From Cladocopium goreaui (taxonomy: Eukaryota; Sar; Dinophyceae; Suessiales; Symbiodiniaceae), in contig CAMXCT020000826.1 in assembly GCA_947184155.2 (NCBI GenBank), forward strand, positions 1 to 64,000: 64,000 nt of DNA, written 5' to 3'. A program made the position numbers and the translations under genes. This document shows, in pieces, positions 29,013 to 39,005 of the stretch (its first letter is position 1; every line of letters begins with the position of its first letter). The notes under the pieces were generated by a model. That model did not search any database. It had not been told where the DNA came from and saw only the letters and a program-made list of their open reading frames with translations.

Positions 29013-31160
29013 CTACAGCTTCGGCCCCTGCGTGAATTGATTAATTAATCTAATATGCAACATGCTTGGAAACATGTTGACCTGGCGGAAGCCACACGGC
29101 GTTCGACGGAAAAAAGGGGATTGGCAACCTAGGGTGTAACCGCCATCCATCAAAAAAGTAGATACCTGGCAGAGACCGGATTCCTGCTCTGGGCCGGTCT
29201 GTGCTACCACTTGTCCGGTGCGTGCTTTGTATAGTCCTGAAGGCAGGCACACGTATGTGGGAAATGGTGTGCGATCAGCTGCGTAGGCATACAAGACAAC
29301 TTCAGGGAAGGGAAGATCCTGAACGGGGATCCATTTGTGTTGAGCTGCTAGGCCTGCTTTGACTTCTTGGTGGCGATCTCTGTTCATCCAGCGGAGGTCT
29401 GACCCTCGAACCAATATGAGACGGTATCTCGCCCGCCTCACTTCGTTCGCTTGCTGATCGTGGTATTGGTTAGCGATTGCAAGGGGAGGGAAGTCCCATG
29501 CTGGCGCGGAATTCAGTGGCCATCGACTTAGCTGTGCAAGATTCTCTTGTTCTGGGTCGTCATCAAACTCCGGCCAATCCCATGTCGTCTCCCCTCTCCG
29601 AAGGCCCCGGATGCCATATGCGATGGTCGCGACTACTTGCGCCATGCCCATGAGCCCCATCATGTCTAACGGGGAAACAAGCAGGGTCAACGATTTGGAC
29701 CGGGTGAGTCCGACAGTGATTCGGCCGAGGCAGTCTTCCGTATCTTCCGTAGGCGAGCCATTGGAGTAGTATTTAGTGTTCAGGAATCCGATACTTGGCT
29801 GAGCTACGATTGATACCTGTGCTGTTCCTCCTGCTGAGTTGGCTATTGTTTCTACGCGCAGAGTGCGGGCATAATCCTTCTTAAGCACAGAACGGTTCAA
29901 GTTGTTTTTATGGTCTGTGGCCGTGGTCATTACAAAGAGCCCATCTGCAAAACCAGCATTTTTGGGGAAGGGGTAGAGTACCGCTGAGACGAGCGTTTCT
30001 AAATCTGTCGCTACCAGGCCGTTAATTCTCGCATTGGTATCCCAGAGGACGAATTGAAACCCCGGGGGTCGGTCTGGAAGGCCTCCGGAGGCGAAACTTC
30101 CCAGCTCCCACATTTCATTGATGAATCTGCAGAGGTCGGGGTACCGAACTGCCACTACTGAGTGGTATGTCACAGGGCTGACTCTTGAGCTGGAGGGAAG
30201 CATCAACCCCCATGCATGGATGTCGCTTACTCCGGCGGTCTGAGAGTTTAAGACTGCTTGAATGTCGCCAGCCATAGGTAGGAGGGTAGCTGCATGCTGC
30301 AAGGTCCAGGCAAGGCGTACCAGTGATCGTGGGAAGTTGACCGTTGTGCCTTCCAGAAGTTCTGCATCCACAAAAGTGGAGGAGTGCCTTGGCCTCTGTG
30401 GCTGGGCGGCGTCAAATTGGGTTCGCAAGCCTGGGAGCACGGTGTTGGCTACTCTGAGGTCTTCCGTATCTTGTGGCGAAAGTTGGCTTGTCCATAGCTG
30501 ACCTAATGTGTGCTGGCCTCGACGGAGTATTTGACTAAGAGTAGCCAGACCTTCATTGGACGAACCGTCCAACAGCCGGATCATTGCATCTGCGAGGTTA
30601 GCTGGCATATAATAGTGCCGGTCACTTCGCAGCCCATGTTTTTTGGATAACAGGAGTTGTCGCGATCGTTTCGCATTGCGGGCTGCACGATCAATGCCGC
30701 CAGGTGTTTGCTCCGAGTCTCCTGTCCACAGGATTAGGGGTTGCTGTTTTAGCAAGCTGATGACTGCAATTTCCCGGTCAGTACCATATTGCTGGCCTTC
30801 GTCAATGACCATGAGGGAAAGCTCTTGCATAAAGCCACTCATTGTGGACCATTGCGCGGTGAGGTCCTGGGCAACAGTGCCTCCTGTGGCTAAAATTAAC
30901 TGGCACTTGCTTAGCATTTGCCTTCGTTCTCTTGGATGGATGTCGAATTTGGTGTGGGAGTAACTGCTCTTGTTACGTTCTTGGTCCCCCACCAACCTCC
31001 CTATGCGCCCAAACACCCCCGACGGGGGGTCGAGCCACAGGAGAAGGTCAGCAAAGGATCTAGTACCCGAGTTTTCTTTGCATACGAACAATATTTTGAG
31101 ACTGTTAGTGGCATCCAGTCTTGGAGGGGTACAAGCTGTTCTTGTGCAAAAAAGTCAATG
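29013..31160 (-). pseudogene. SF1 (Upf1/DNA2-like) helicase core, 3' part of a frame-broken gene
   Basis: The frame opens near 31160 and has no ATG start; it continues the gene at 31001-33373 by a one-base frame change. Helicase motifs in order: a motif Ia-like strand ILFVCKENSGTRSFADLL (about 31040-31100), LILATGGTVAQDL (Ic-like), Walker B VIDEGQQYGTD (30783-30810), motif III LWTGDSEQTPGG (30698-30730), and motif VI LGRITVGLTRSKSLTLL (about 29680-29730). These fit ATP-dependent 5'-to-3' SF1 helicases. No Walker A (GxxGxGKT) is seen in any frame at the junction where it belongs, so the copy is probably inactive, or the exon carrying it has been lost or is hidden. Confidence 0.65.
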
Positions 31161-33373
31161 GCTGGCCCCGAGAGAAAAGCTACTTCGATGCATCTGGGGT
31201 TGCACTGTCTGTATATGCGGGAGGCAGGTAGCTCATCCTTGCTTTTGGATGTGCGTGGTGTGATGGCAAGGACTAATCCGAACAGGATTTGGAGGTCTCT
31301 TCCGTCGTCAGCGGGGGCATCTGGGGTGCCTACCATTGCGACAAGTCTTCCTGTGCCTATAGGGCTAACTTTATGGTGGTGAGCATCGCTCTCTAGGAGG
31401 CTGAAGACTTCAGTTTTGCCCAGGCTTGGATGTCGAAACGCAAAGGCATCTTGCCCACCTTTGACTTTCCAGTGACCAAATTCGCTGCCCTTGAAAAGGA
31501 ATTCGAATGTAATTGGTTGCCATGTTTGACGGATAGGCCCAGCACTTTGCAGCGTGAGTCCTGTCTCATTGTAGCCTTCGTTGGGGCTGAGCATGGGCAG
31601 ATAGTAGTCTAGCATGTAGACAGCCATGGGCAGTTGCAGGGTGCCGAGGAAATGTTGAACCATGGTGGTATAGGTGAGCAATTTAGCCCTTGACGCAATG
31701 GTAACAGTTGACAACGAGGCCAAATACTGGGTTGCTTCTTGCTCCGTTTGTACCGCTGAGTTGTGCACAGCAATGTGGGTGACTAGTTCCTGTGTTGTGG
31801 TCTCAGGCAGCTCGCACATAATGGCTAATTCGCGCAGGAGTCGTTTAGCTGTTTTTGGGAGCTCGAAGCTGCACCATGATATCAGGCGGAGGGGAGCGTG
31901 TGAGTAGACCTCAAAGGGAAGCACTCCTGGGGTACCCTCTAATTGGGCCATGTCCGGTCGTCCCTCTGGAAGGGCAACTCGTGTCCAGTGCGAGTAGCTG
32001 TGTTGTGCAGTGCCTAGGTATGCTCTCCATCCTGTGATGTGTGTGATTGCAAAGCCACGTTGCCTTAGCAGTTTCATGTCTTGGTTAGACGGGTTCCATA
32101 CGCAAAGCCGGTCATCTGCATGGTGAATGAGGTGTACCTGTCGAAGCTGGGACAGGTTGTGTGCCGTCAGCAGCGATGGTGGCAGAGCAATTGCTGCTAG
32201 CACGGTTTTGCCTTCAATGTCTGGGAATTCCGAAAGGATGGTTTCCCATACCATTCCTGCATACGAGCCAGCGCTGTGGCCTCGAATGAAAAGAGAGCCT
32301 ACCATGTACCCTGTTAATCTGAGATAGTCAACTGCACGGATTTCAGGGGGCAGGCATACCCCCACCAGCGGATGCGCAACTAGTAGTTTAGTAAAGAGTC
32401 GCAGGCCATGCTTATACCCTGGCCATGGCGGTTTCCTATGCGCTGGGGTAATGGGACAGAAACGCAGCAATTTCATGGCTCGACTGATGATCTGGGCTTG
32501 CAATTGGTCAACACCGGGCACTCCTAGGACGCGGCACCAGGTGTGCACACCAATGGGAAACATGGCTATGTGCAGCAGCAAATATTCTTGTGTATGGGCA
32601 GTTCCGGCAATTGTGCCAGCCCTTGCATTCCAATCGTCCTGTTTGCTGAGGGATGGCCCATACACATGCGCTTCCTTTCTGCAAGCTAGCAGTACATCCC
32701 ACTCCTCATCGAGTTCTCCTCCACCCAACCCAGTGCACTGAACGTCCAGGGACCCTGGGTCAGCGTCATTGAGTTGCCAGGTGGTGTTGTCCATGACAAT
32801 GATCTTCCAGTCAGTGTATTGAGGGTCTGCATGGCTAGCGAGAACTTCGTTGATGGCCAATTCTGCGTTGCTAGGGTCAATTCCCAGTCGCTGTTGCAGT
32901 GCTTCGAGGAGAGGGCGAATTTGGGCAGTAGGTAGTTGGAGGCTAGCTTGCTGTCCGCAAAGGACACAGGCAGACTGGCAGGTCTTGGGCCAGGGTGTGT
33001 GGTCGTTGTTGCAGTTAGGGGCTTCCACTGGCGTCCAAAGGCTCTGAAGCGTCCAAAGGCTCGGAAGCAGCAACACTTGCGTCTTGGTGAGGCTGCGCTT
33101 TTGTGAGACGTGTGGTCTGGCTACTATTCTACTGCCTCTGACGAAATCGCAGCCTGTGGGGTGTGTCCATAGCGGGGGTGCGTCATCAACTCCTATGAGT
33201 GACACAGCAAGCGGTTGCAGCCCTTTGCCTTGCCACTGTTGGAGTTTGTGCCCTGGACCTACTTTGCTCCCATGGAAGGCATGCACTATTGGTGGCAGGC
33301 TATACCCATTGTCTACCTCCTTGCTTTGATTGCACGGCACAACAGACCAGTTATGGGTCTCCCATGTTGGCAT
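31001..33373 (-). pseudogene. Alpha/beta-hydrolase-like domain plus helicase 1B-like domain, 5' part of the same gene
   Basis: ATG is the complement of 33371-33373. Residues about 350-470 look like an alpha/beta hydrolase: SLFIRGHSAGSYAGMVW has the nucleophile elbow G-H-S-A-G (Ser 367, codon at 32273-32275). It is followed by strand KTVLAAIALPP, an Asp on VHLIHHADDRLCVW, and a His in GTAQHSYSHW; a Ser-Asp-His triad is plausible. Near the C terminus VSPIGTGRLVAMVG, DLQILFGLVLAI and CIEVAFLSG resemble the beta-barrel 1B domain that precedes Upf1-type helicase cores. The last 30 residues (CGSTPRRGC) are out-of-frame translation past the break at about 31085-31160. The N-terminal 120 residues have a CVLCGQQ pair. 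The hydrolase-helicase fusion is unfamiliar to me. Confidence 0.5.
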
Positions 33374-33913
33374 TTTTTTTTTTGGGGGGAGGGGGGGAGG
33401 TAACTAGCAATGGGTCTCCTATATTGGTTGATTGTTACACTTCAGAACCTAACCAGTAAGGGAGCATGGGCTTTATGTACGGGATCCATCCACGATGGTG
33501 GCCTTCAAAAGTGAACTGAGGCAGGAAAGAACTTGTTACACTTCGATTTGTGCGTGTCATTCTTGTGCCAGCAACAGCGAACGGACTGATCAAAAGAGAT
33601 TGTGCTGTCATGTAGCCACACAGAAACAATAGCAAAGGAAAACAACTGAGAAGATGAAAACACGCAATTCTCCCTTCCAGACCCTTCGAGACAGATCTCA
33701 AGACCTCCACGGCATAGAAATTGGAGGCAAAAACAATTCACAAAGAAGGGGGTCTTTTCAGTCCTCAAAACGTAACAAAAAGCAGGCGCGCAAAAACTTC
33801 CAGCGGATCCCTAGACGGTTTGCAAAGACTGAACCGCAAGAAGACGCGCTGGGGCTTGAGCTGACAGTGGCTCCAAAGGGGTATGACTGTGACACCAAGC
33901 GGCATAAAGAGGC
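33374..33913. other. Intergenic, nothing firm recognised
   Basis: A T-run and G-run at 33375-33400 lie just upstream of the helicase gene start. A 100-residue plus-strand frame (33654-33956) overlaps the spliced-leader relic and is not trusted. Confidence 0.4.
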
Positions 33914-33950
33914 CCGTACCCTTTTGGCTCAAGCCTATTTTGGCTCGAAC
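33914..33950 (+). other. Tandem dinoflagellate spliced-leader relic
   Basis: CCGTACCCTTTTGGCTCAAG matches the 3' part of the dinoflagellate spliced leader (CCGTAGCCATTTTGGCTCAAG) apart from one substitution and one missing base. It is directly followed by GCCTATTTTGGCTCGAAC, a second, more diverged copy. Such stacked copies arise when a trans-spliced mRNA is reverse-transcribed, inserted and trans-spliced again, so the DNA to the right is probably a retroposed cDNA. Confidence 0.7.
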
Positions 33951-34512
33951 CACTGACCAAGGCTTGTTTACCAGCCCTTAGTTTCTTGAAGGTGCCATTC
34001 TCAGGTCATTGTGTTAACTTTCTCTTGGTTCCTTTCCTCTTCTCTTGGTGTGGTTTTAGTTTCTTCCTTCTTCACGCATCTGGCTTTTCTGGCCGCAGAC
34101 TGGTCCGGACTGTCAGTACCTCCCCGCTTTTCGTCTCCCCTTATTGCTTCCTAGTCCCTGAGATCGACTTCGTTGTCATTCCCTTCTCTTGTATCGTCTG
34201 CACTCCACTCTCCTTGCTTTCTCTTGTGTTGGCGACTCGTGTCCCTTTGCTATTTCCCGCCTCACTGTCGCTCCTTTTCTTTCCTTGCTTGCCTCTCCTC
34301 TCTTCCTTGCTGTCAGATAGGCTTGAGTGGCAAGGGTAACTTTTTTCCGTCCAACGCCTTCATGGCTTCCGCCAGGTCGTTCAATATGTTTGAGAGCATG
34401 TTGCAATTGGGATTAATTATTCACCCCGCTTCGCGTGGGGTGGCCGCCCACACCGCAGGTTTATTTCGGTCCGTGAGAGGGGCTAAGGGTGGTTTTCCCC
34501 CGTGGGGGAGTT
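33951..34512. other. Gene-free; long pyrimidine-rich tract on plus strand
   Basis: From about 34020 to 34320 the plus strand is strongly C/T-rich, and the hydrophobic frame across it is likely chance. It ends at TTGAGTGGCAAGGGTAAC (34323-34340), repeated at 35853-35870. Confidence 0.5.
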
Positions 34513-34766
34513 AGGGAATTTTCACTTTTCCCCCCCGTGGGGGCTCCCCAAGCTAGGGAATTTTCACTTTTCCCCCCCGTGGGGGCTCCCCAAGCTAGGG
34601 AATTTTCACTTTTCCCCCCCGTGGGGGCTCCCCAAGCTAGGGAATTTTCACTTTTCCCCCCCGTGGGGGCTTCCCAAGCTAGGGAATTTTCACTTTTCCC
34701 CGCCGTGACAGCTTCCCAAGCTATGGAATTTTCACTTTTCCCTCCCTTGGAGGCTCTCCAAGCTGC
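34513..34766 (+). repeat. 42-bp tandem repeat, six units
   Basis: Unit GGGAATTTTCACTTTTCCCC followed by CCCGTGGGGGCTCCCCAAGCTA. The first four units are almost identical; the last two have drifted. The unit length is divisible by three, so a frame reading EFSLFPPVGAPQAR stays open, but the coding sense is doubtful. Confidence 0.95.
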
Positions 34767-35039
34767 GGAATTTCAAATAGCTAGACAACGACGCCTAGAT
34801 AGTCCCCCAAATCCCGTGTTCTTTGAATGTGTTTCCATGTTTTTGCAATGGTTTCCTTCAAAGCACGGTACTTTACACTTTTGTCGCCATAAAACCGGTC
34901 GAAAACATCATGTTCGACAATGCTTCCAATTCCCTTATCTCCCCAACCGTTGAAAATACCGCTATTTACAGTGTTTTCTTCAATTTTTCCATGTTCCAAT
35001 GCCGGTAGCCAACTCCAACATATATATAAGAAATCCTTC

Positions 35040-35350
35040 CAAAACATTGTTTTTGACAGTGTTTTTCCAATGTTTCCAGTCAAACAGACGGTAATTTACA
35101 CGTTTTTTGCCATAAAGGCAGTAAATCCTTCCAAAACATTGCTTTTGACAGTGTTTTTGTAATGTTTCCAGTCAAGCATACGGCATACGGTAATTTACAG
35201 TGTTTTTCCAATGTTTCCAGTCAAACAGACGGTAATTTACACGTTTTTTGCCATAAAGGCAGTAAATCCTTCCAAAACATTGCTTTTGACAGTGTTTTTG
35301 TAATGTTTCCAGTCAAGCATACGGCATACGGTAATTTACACGTTTTTTGC
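35040..35350 (+). repeat. Tandem repeat of about 140 bp with shorter internal repeats
   Basis: GTAATTTACACGTTTTTTGC, AAATCCTTCCAAAACATTG and AATGTTTCCAGTCAA recur two to four times between 35040 and 35350, with diverged relatives back to 34860. No gene is seen from 34770 to 35640. Confidence 0.8.
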
Positions 35351-36269
35351 TATAACGTCAGTCCAAAACACTTGTTTTTGCAGTGTTTTCAATGCTCTGG
35401 CATCCAAAAACCCTGCAAAATCTTGCTATGTACAATGCTTTTTTCATTTTTGGCCGTTTTTCCATTGCCGGAAAGCTACCAAAATGACCCAAAATTCCAT
35501 TTCAATACCCTCTTGCGCTCAGACACCCAAAAATCCTCGAAAAATGTCGAAAACACCACCGTATTCTGGTCTCGGTGCGAAACCGTTTTTGGGGTCTGGT
35601 CTCGGTGCGAAACCGTTTTTGGCCCCCCCCCCCAGCTAAAGCTGATATAGCGACTGCTATATTAACAAATGTCATTGAGCATTTAGTGTTGCTGTTGCCC
35701 CCCAATAAGCACGCCTTCACCGCCAAAGCGGTGTGGGCGGATTTAACAAAGGCATGCGTAGGCCGTTCCTATAGGGTGGCCGCAAAAGTAACTGGTGGAG
35801 GACCGGTACAAAGTCCTATATGCTGTCACGATCATCCAGAACACAAACCAAATTGAGTGGCAAGGGTAACGAGCTCGTCCGGATCCCGTTCAGGACCAGC
35901 AAGCTCGGTGAAGTGGACCCTGGTGACCAGACGCTAATACGATGACTAAGCCCGCATTGATCTCCGTGAAAGCTTCACTGACTAAGATGACACCCTTACT
36001 GGCTACAAGTGGTATTTCCTCGGGCACCCACTTATCTGCTGAAACAGCGCGATTGGGCAGTGGGAGAGGAGTGTCCACTTTCCAGTTCTTCGCGTTCACT
36101 TGGCTGGGGACTCGGCGGTTCCGACCCACCAAAATCAACCTTGTCCTATGTGATGGCAGCAAGGTTCTCAACACTTCGCGATTTGGGCAACTTGACTGGA
36201 GGGCCCGGCTGTTGCGTGGCTCGTCCCGTATCAACAGATCGTGTCCTTTTGTGCGCTGGCGCGATTGGG
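35351..36269. other. No supported gene
   Basis: Contains a 23-bp tandem pair TCTCGGTGCGAAACCGTTTTTGG (35572-35622) next to a C-run, and the second copy of an 18-bp direct repeat at 35853-35870. A frame around 35637-35856 (HLVLLLPPNKHAFTAKAVW) and a minus frame at 35890-36234 look protein-like but match nothing I know. Confidence 0.4.
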
Positions 36270-36420
36270 GAAATGAGGGTCGATCGGCAAAAACTGAGAT
36301 AAAATTGCGGGTTTATTTGTGCCGGAGCAACCCTTTCGCACGAAATGAGGGTCGATCGGCAAAAACTGAGGTGAAATTGCGATTTTTCGTGTGCTGGAGT
36401 AACCCTTTCGCACGAAAAGG
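36270..36420 (+). repeat. Tandem duplication, about 72 bp x 2
   Basis: AAATGAGGGTCGATCGGCAA through AACCCTTTCGCACGAA occurs twice in succession with a few changes. Confidence 0.85.
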
Positions 36421-36925
36421 GATTTGTGTGTACGAGCGTTTCTGTGTAAAGATGTTTGTGTGTAAAAGTGTTTGTGTGTACAAGTGCATCTGTATAAAAG
36501 TGGTGTGTGTAAAACCTTCCGTATGTTCAAGTCTTTGTGTGTAAACGGGTTTGTGTGTACGAGTGTTTCTGTGTAAAGAAGTTTGTGTGTAAAAGTGATT
36601 GTATGTAAAATTGCATCTGTTTAAACGTGATTGTGTGTAAAAGCTTCTGTGTGTACAAGCGGTTGTGTGTAAAAGCAGCTCCTGTGTGTAAAAGGGTCTG
36701 TGTGTAAAAGTGTCTGTGTGTAAAGGCTTCTGTGTGTAAAAGTGTCTGTGTAGAAGCGTCTGTGTGTAAAAGCTTCTGTATGTAAAAGCTTCTGTGTGTA
36801 AAAGCTTCTGTGGGTAAAAGCTTCTGTGTGTAAAAGCTTCTGTGGGTAAAAGCTTCTGTGGGTAAAAGCTTTGTGTGTAAAAGCTTTGTGTGTAAAAGCG
36901 TCTGTGTGTAAAAGTGTTTGCGATG
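36421..36925 (+). repeat. TGTGTGTAAAAG minisatellite
   Basis: About 30 degenerate units of 14-16 bp with core TGTGTGTAAAAG and tails such as CTTC, TGTC or TTTG. The most regular part is 36740-36900. Frames through it give repetitive FYTQKLLHT-type peptides and are not genes. Confidence 0.9.
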
Positions 36926-37022
36926 CAAACTATTGTCTTGCACTTCTCACTATTTTGTCTTGATACTCCTCTTCTCGACTGCCTATAACACAGCTTTCAA
37001 ATATCGTTTCTAATATTGCGTC

Positions 37023-37580
37023 TCCACACTAACAAGAGAAGACCCTGCTCCTCTACGCTCTCGGGCCATCCGTCGTCTAGTGGCCGATTTTCTTGCTGAA
37101 CATGCTCATGGCCCATTAGGAGTGGCTACAGCGTATCACAAAGGCTTGTCATGGGTTGCACGTCATGCCCAGCTTCCAGATTTGTTCCAGGCCCTGCAGT
37201 CTTCAGTTTGTAAGGCGTACTTGCAGAGCTCAGTGATTTCCGAGAAGCGCGAGTCAGCTCCTCTGCCATTGTCCTTTGTGGTTTATCTTGAAAAGATGAT
37301 TTTGGCCAAAGATGCATCAACTAGTGACATCTTGCAACTGGGTGCACTGCTTTTCTTGATTTGGAGTAGCTTGCGGTGGTCTGATGCACTTTGGGTGGAC
37401 CCCAAATCTATCTCGATTCAACAGCATGCTCTTTTTGCGATTTCGTCGCATACCAAGACGACAAACAGAGGCATGCCGATCGCATGCTATGCATTTGGAC
37501 TGCTGGGTCAACATGGGAATGCCTCGTGGGCCCAAACTTGGTTGAATGTGATCCAGCAGGCGATCCATGATACACAACAT
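37023..37580 (+). pseudogene. Tyrosine recombinase gene, 5' part, interrupted by an insertion
   Basis: The N-terminal and early catalytic part of a YR-retroelement recombinase. The frame is open from about 37023 (LTREDPAPLRSRAIRR...) with no clear ATG at the start. A helical DNA-binding-like region (VATAYHKGLSWVARHAQL) is followed by FLIWSSLRWSDALWVDP, whose arginine in LRWSDA is the probable first catalytic residue, and SSHTKTTNRGMPI, which may give the beta-hairpin lysine. After codon CAT (37578-37580) the coding sequence is cut by the insertion and resumes at 44570 in the same codon phase. The few residues and the stop at 37590-37592 come from the inserted element. Confidence 0.75.
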
Positions 37581-38353
37581 GAATGCGTTTAGCTTGCTAA
37601 TAGCTGTTTATAGCTTAGGGTGAAAGCGAACCATGTGAGCGCCCTCCAAACCAAAAAAAAGTTTCTGAGAAACTTTACAGTGCGCGTTGCCTAACAATGT
37701 TTAATTCGAACTGTTTTTTTAAAAAAAACTGAAACAAACAAACGTGAAACCTCACAGGTGTGCAGGTACATGTGGTACATGTCTCACATGTTGTTTCAGT
37801 TTATTTTGTCGTGTGAAATCATCTTTCATTATCTGGTAGGTGATCACTTATGAATTTTATATATGACCGCGTCGCCTCAAGTGAGGAGGGTGGGCGGGTG
37901 TGCCCTTTTGATTTCATTGTGTTTGCCCCTCCCAATCGTGGCGTGCACGCTTTTCCCAACCCTTTGCAAACAATGTACAACACAACGTAGGGGGGAAATG
38001 TGAAAGAATCCAAATGTTGGAGCTATGCAACATGTCACAAAGTGACTGTGGAACACATTCACATGTGGTGGTGTGTATGCGATGTATGTTGCGTTTGATA
38101 TCCCCCTTGACTGCCAAGCGGAAAAAGAACAGCTGAGAACTCATGACGGCATGTGCAATTTTATTTTTGAGATTTGTGAACCGTGAGGGAGAGAGGAGTG
38201 TCGTGTCGGTCGTCGTGTTTATGTTTTGGTTTACATAGGTTTTATTATGTGGATGTGTACTCCCATATACCATGTTTATGTTTGGCGTATATGTTTATGA
38301 TACATATGCGTAGGCCGCGCACGTTGTGTAGGAGGGTCACCCTGTAGCTATAA
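37581..38353 (+). repeat. Short terminal unit, left (773 bp)
   Basis: GAATGCG...GCTATAA; nearly identical to 43792-44569. Its first part recurs at 38354-38700 and its last part at 43429-43791. It contains a TTTCTGAGAAACTTT palindrome and AGGTACATGTGGTACATGTC near 37765. Non-coding. Confidence 0.95.
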
Positions 38354-38700
38354 GAATGCGTTTAGCTTGCTAATAGCTGTTTATAGCTTAGGGTGAAAGC
38401 GAACCATGTGAGCGCCCTCCAAACCAAAAAAAAAAGTTTCTGAGAAACTTTACAGTGCGCGTTGCCTAACAATGTTTAATTCGAACTGTTTTTAAAAAAA
38501 AAACTGAAACAAACAAACGTGAAACCTCACAGGTGTGCAGGTACATGTGGTACATGTCTCACATGTTGTTTCAGTTTATTTTGTCGTGTGAAATCATCTT
38601 TCATTATCTGGTAGGTGATCACTTATGAATTTTATATATGACCGCGTCGCCTCAAGTGAGGAGGGTGGGCGGGTGTGCCCTTTTGATTTCATTGTGTTTG
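38354..38700 (+). repeat. Left internal repeat of the coding unit
   Basis: Matches 37581-37925 with a few indels in homopolymer runs, then diverges at CATTGTGTTTG|TCACATG. A leader of 305 bp without a gene follows to 39005. Confidence 0.95.
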
Positions 38701-39005
38701 TCACATGAGTGATGCGTGAACATCTCTGAGAGATGATGTAGTCACATGGGATTGTCATCGGAATGAACCCAATGCAGGGTGTTGTGAATCCGATTTCAAT
38801 TTGTGCACCCAGTGACATGTACTCATTCAGTGTATCTTGCATGCGTGGTTCAAGTCGATGCCTCAGGACATGTCATGACTGTTGATTTGTGCATTTTTCA
38901 ATCAGTGTGACAACAGTTTCTTTTCAAAATGCTGTCAAGTGTCAGGATGCTTTCATGGGATTTCATGATATTCATTTCTGTTCTTTCGCACGGTAGGGCC
39001 TGGCA

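Noticed and set aside
33654..33956. 100-residue basic frame ending after the spliced-leader relic
   Set aside because: Its last residues are a translation of the relic itself and it has no family resemblance, so it is probably chance.
33986..34339. Hydrophobic 117-residue frame suggesting a membrane protein
   Set aside because: The underlying DNA is a pyrimidine-rich tract, which produces Leu/Phe/Ser-rich chance frames.
34489..34953. Repeat protein with EFSLFPPVGAPQAR units
   Set aside because: The 42-bp period keeps the frame open automatically; no start context, flanking domain or codon evidence supports coding.
36527..36943. Minus-strand 138-residue frame with FYTQKLLHT-type repeats
   Set aside because: It is the translation of the TGTGTGTAAAAG minisatellite; composition is fully dictated by the DNA repeat.
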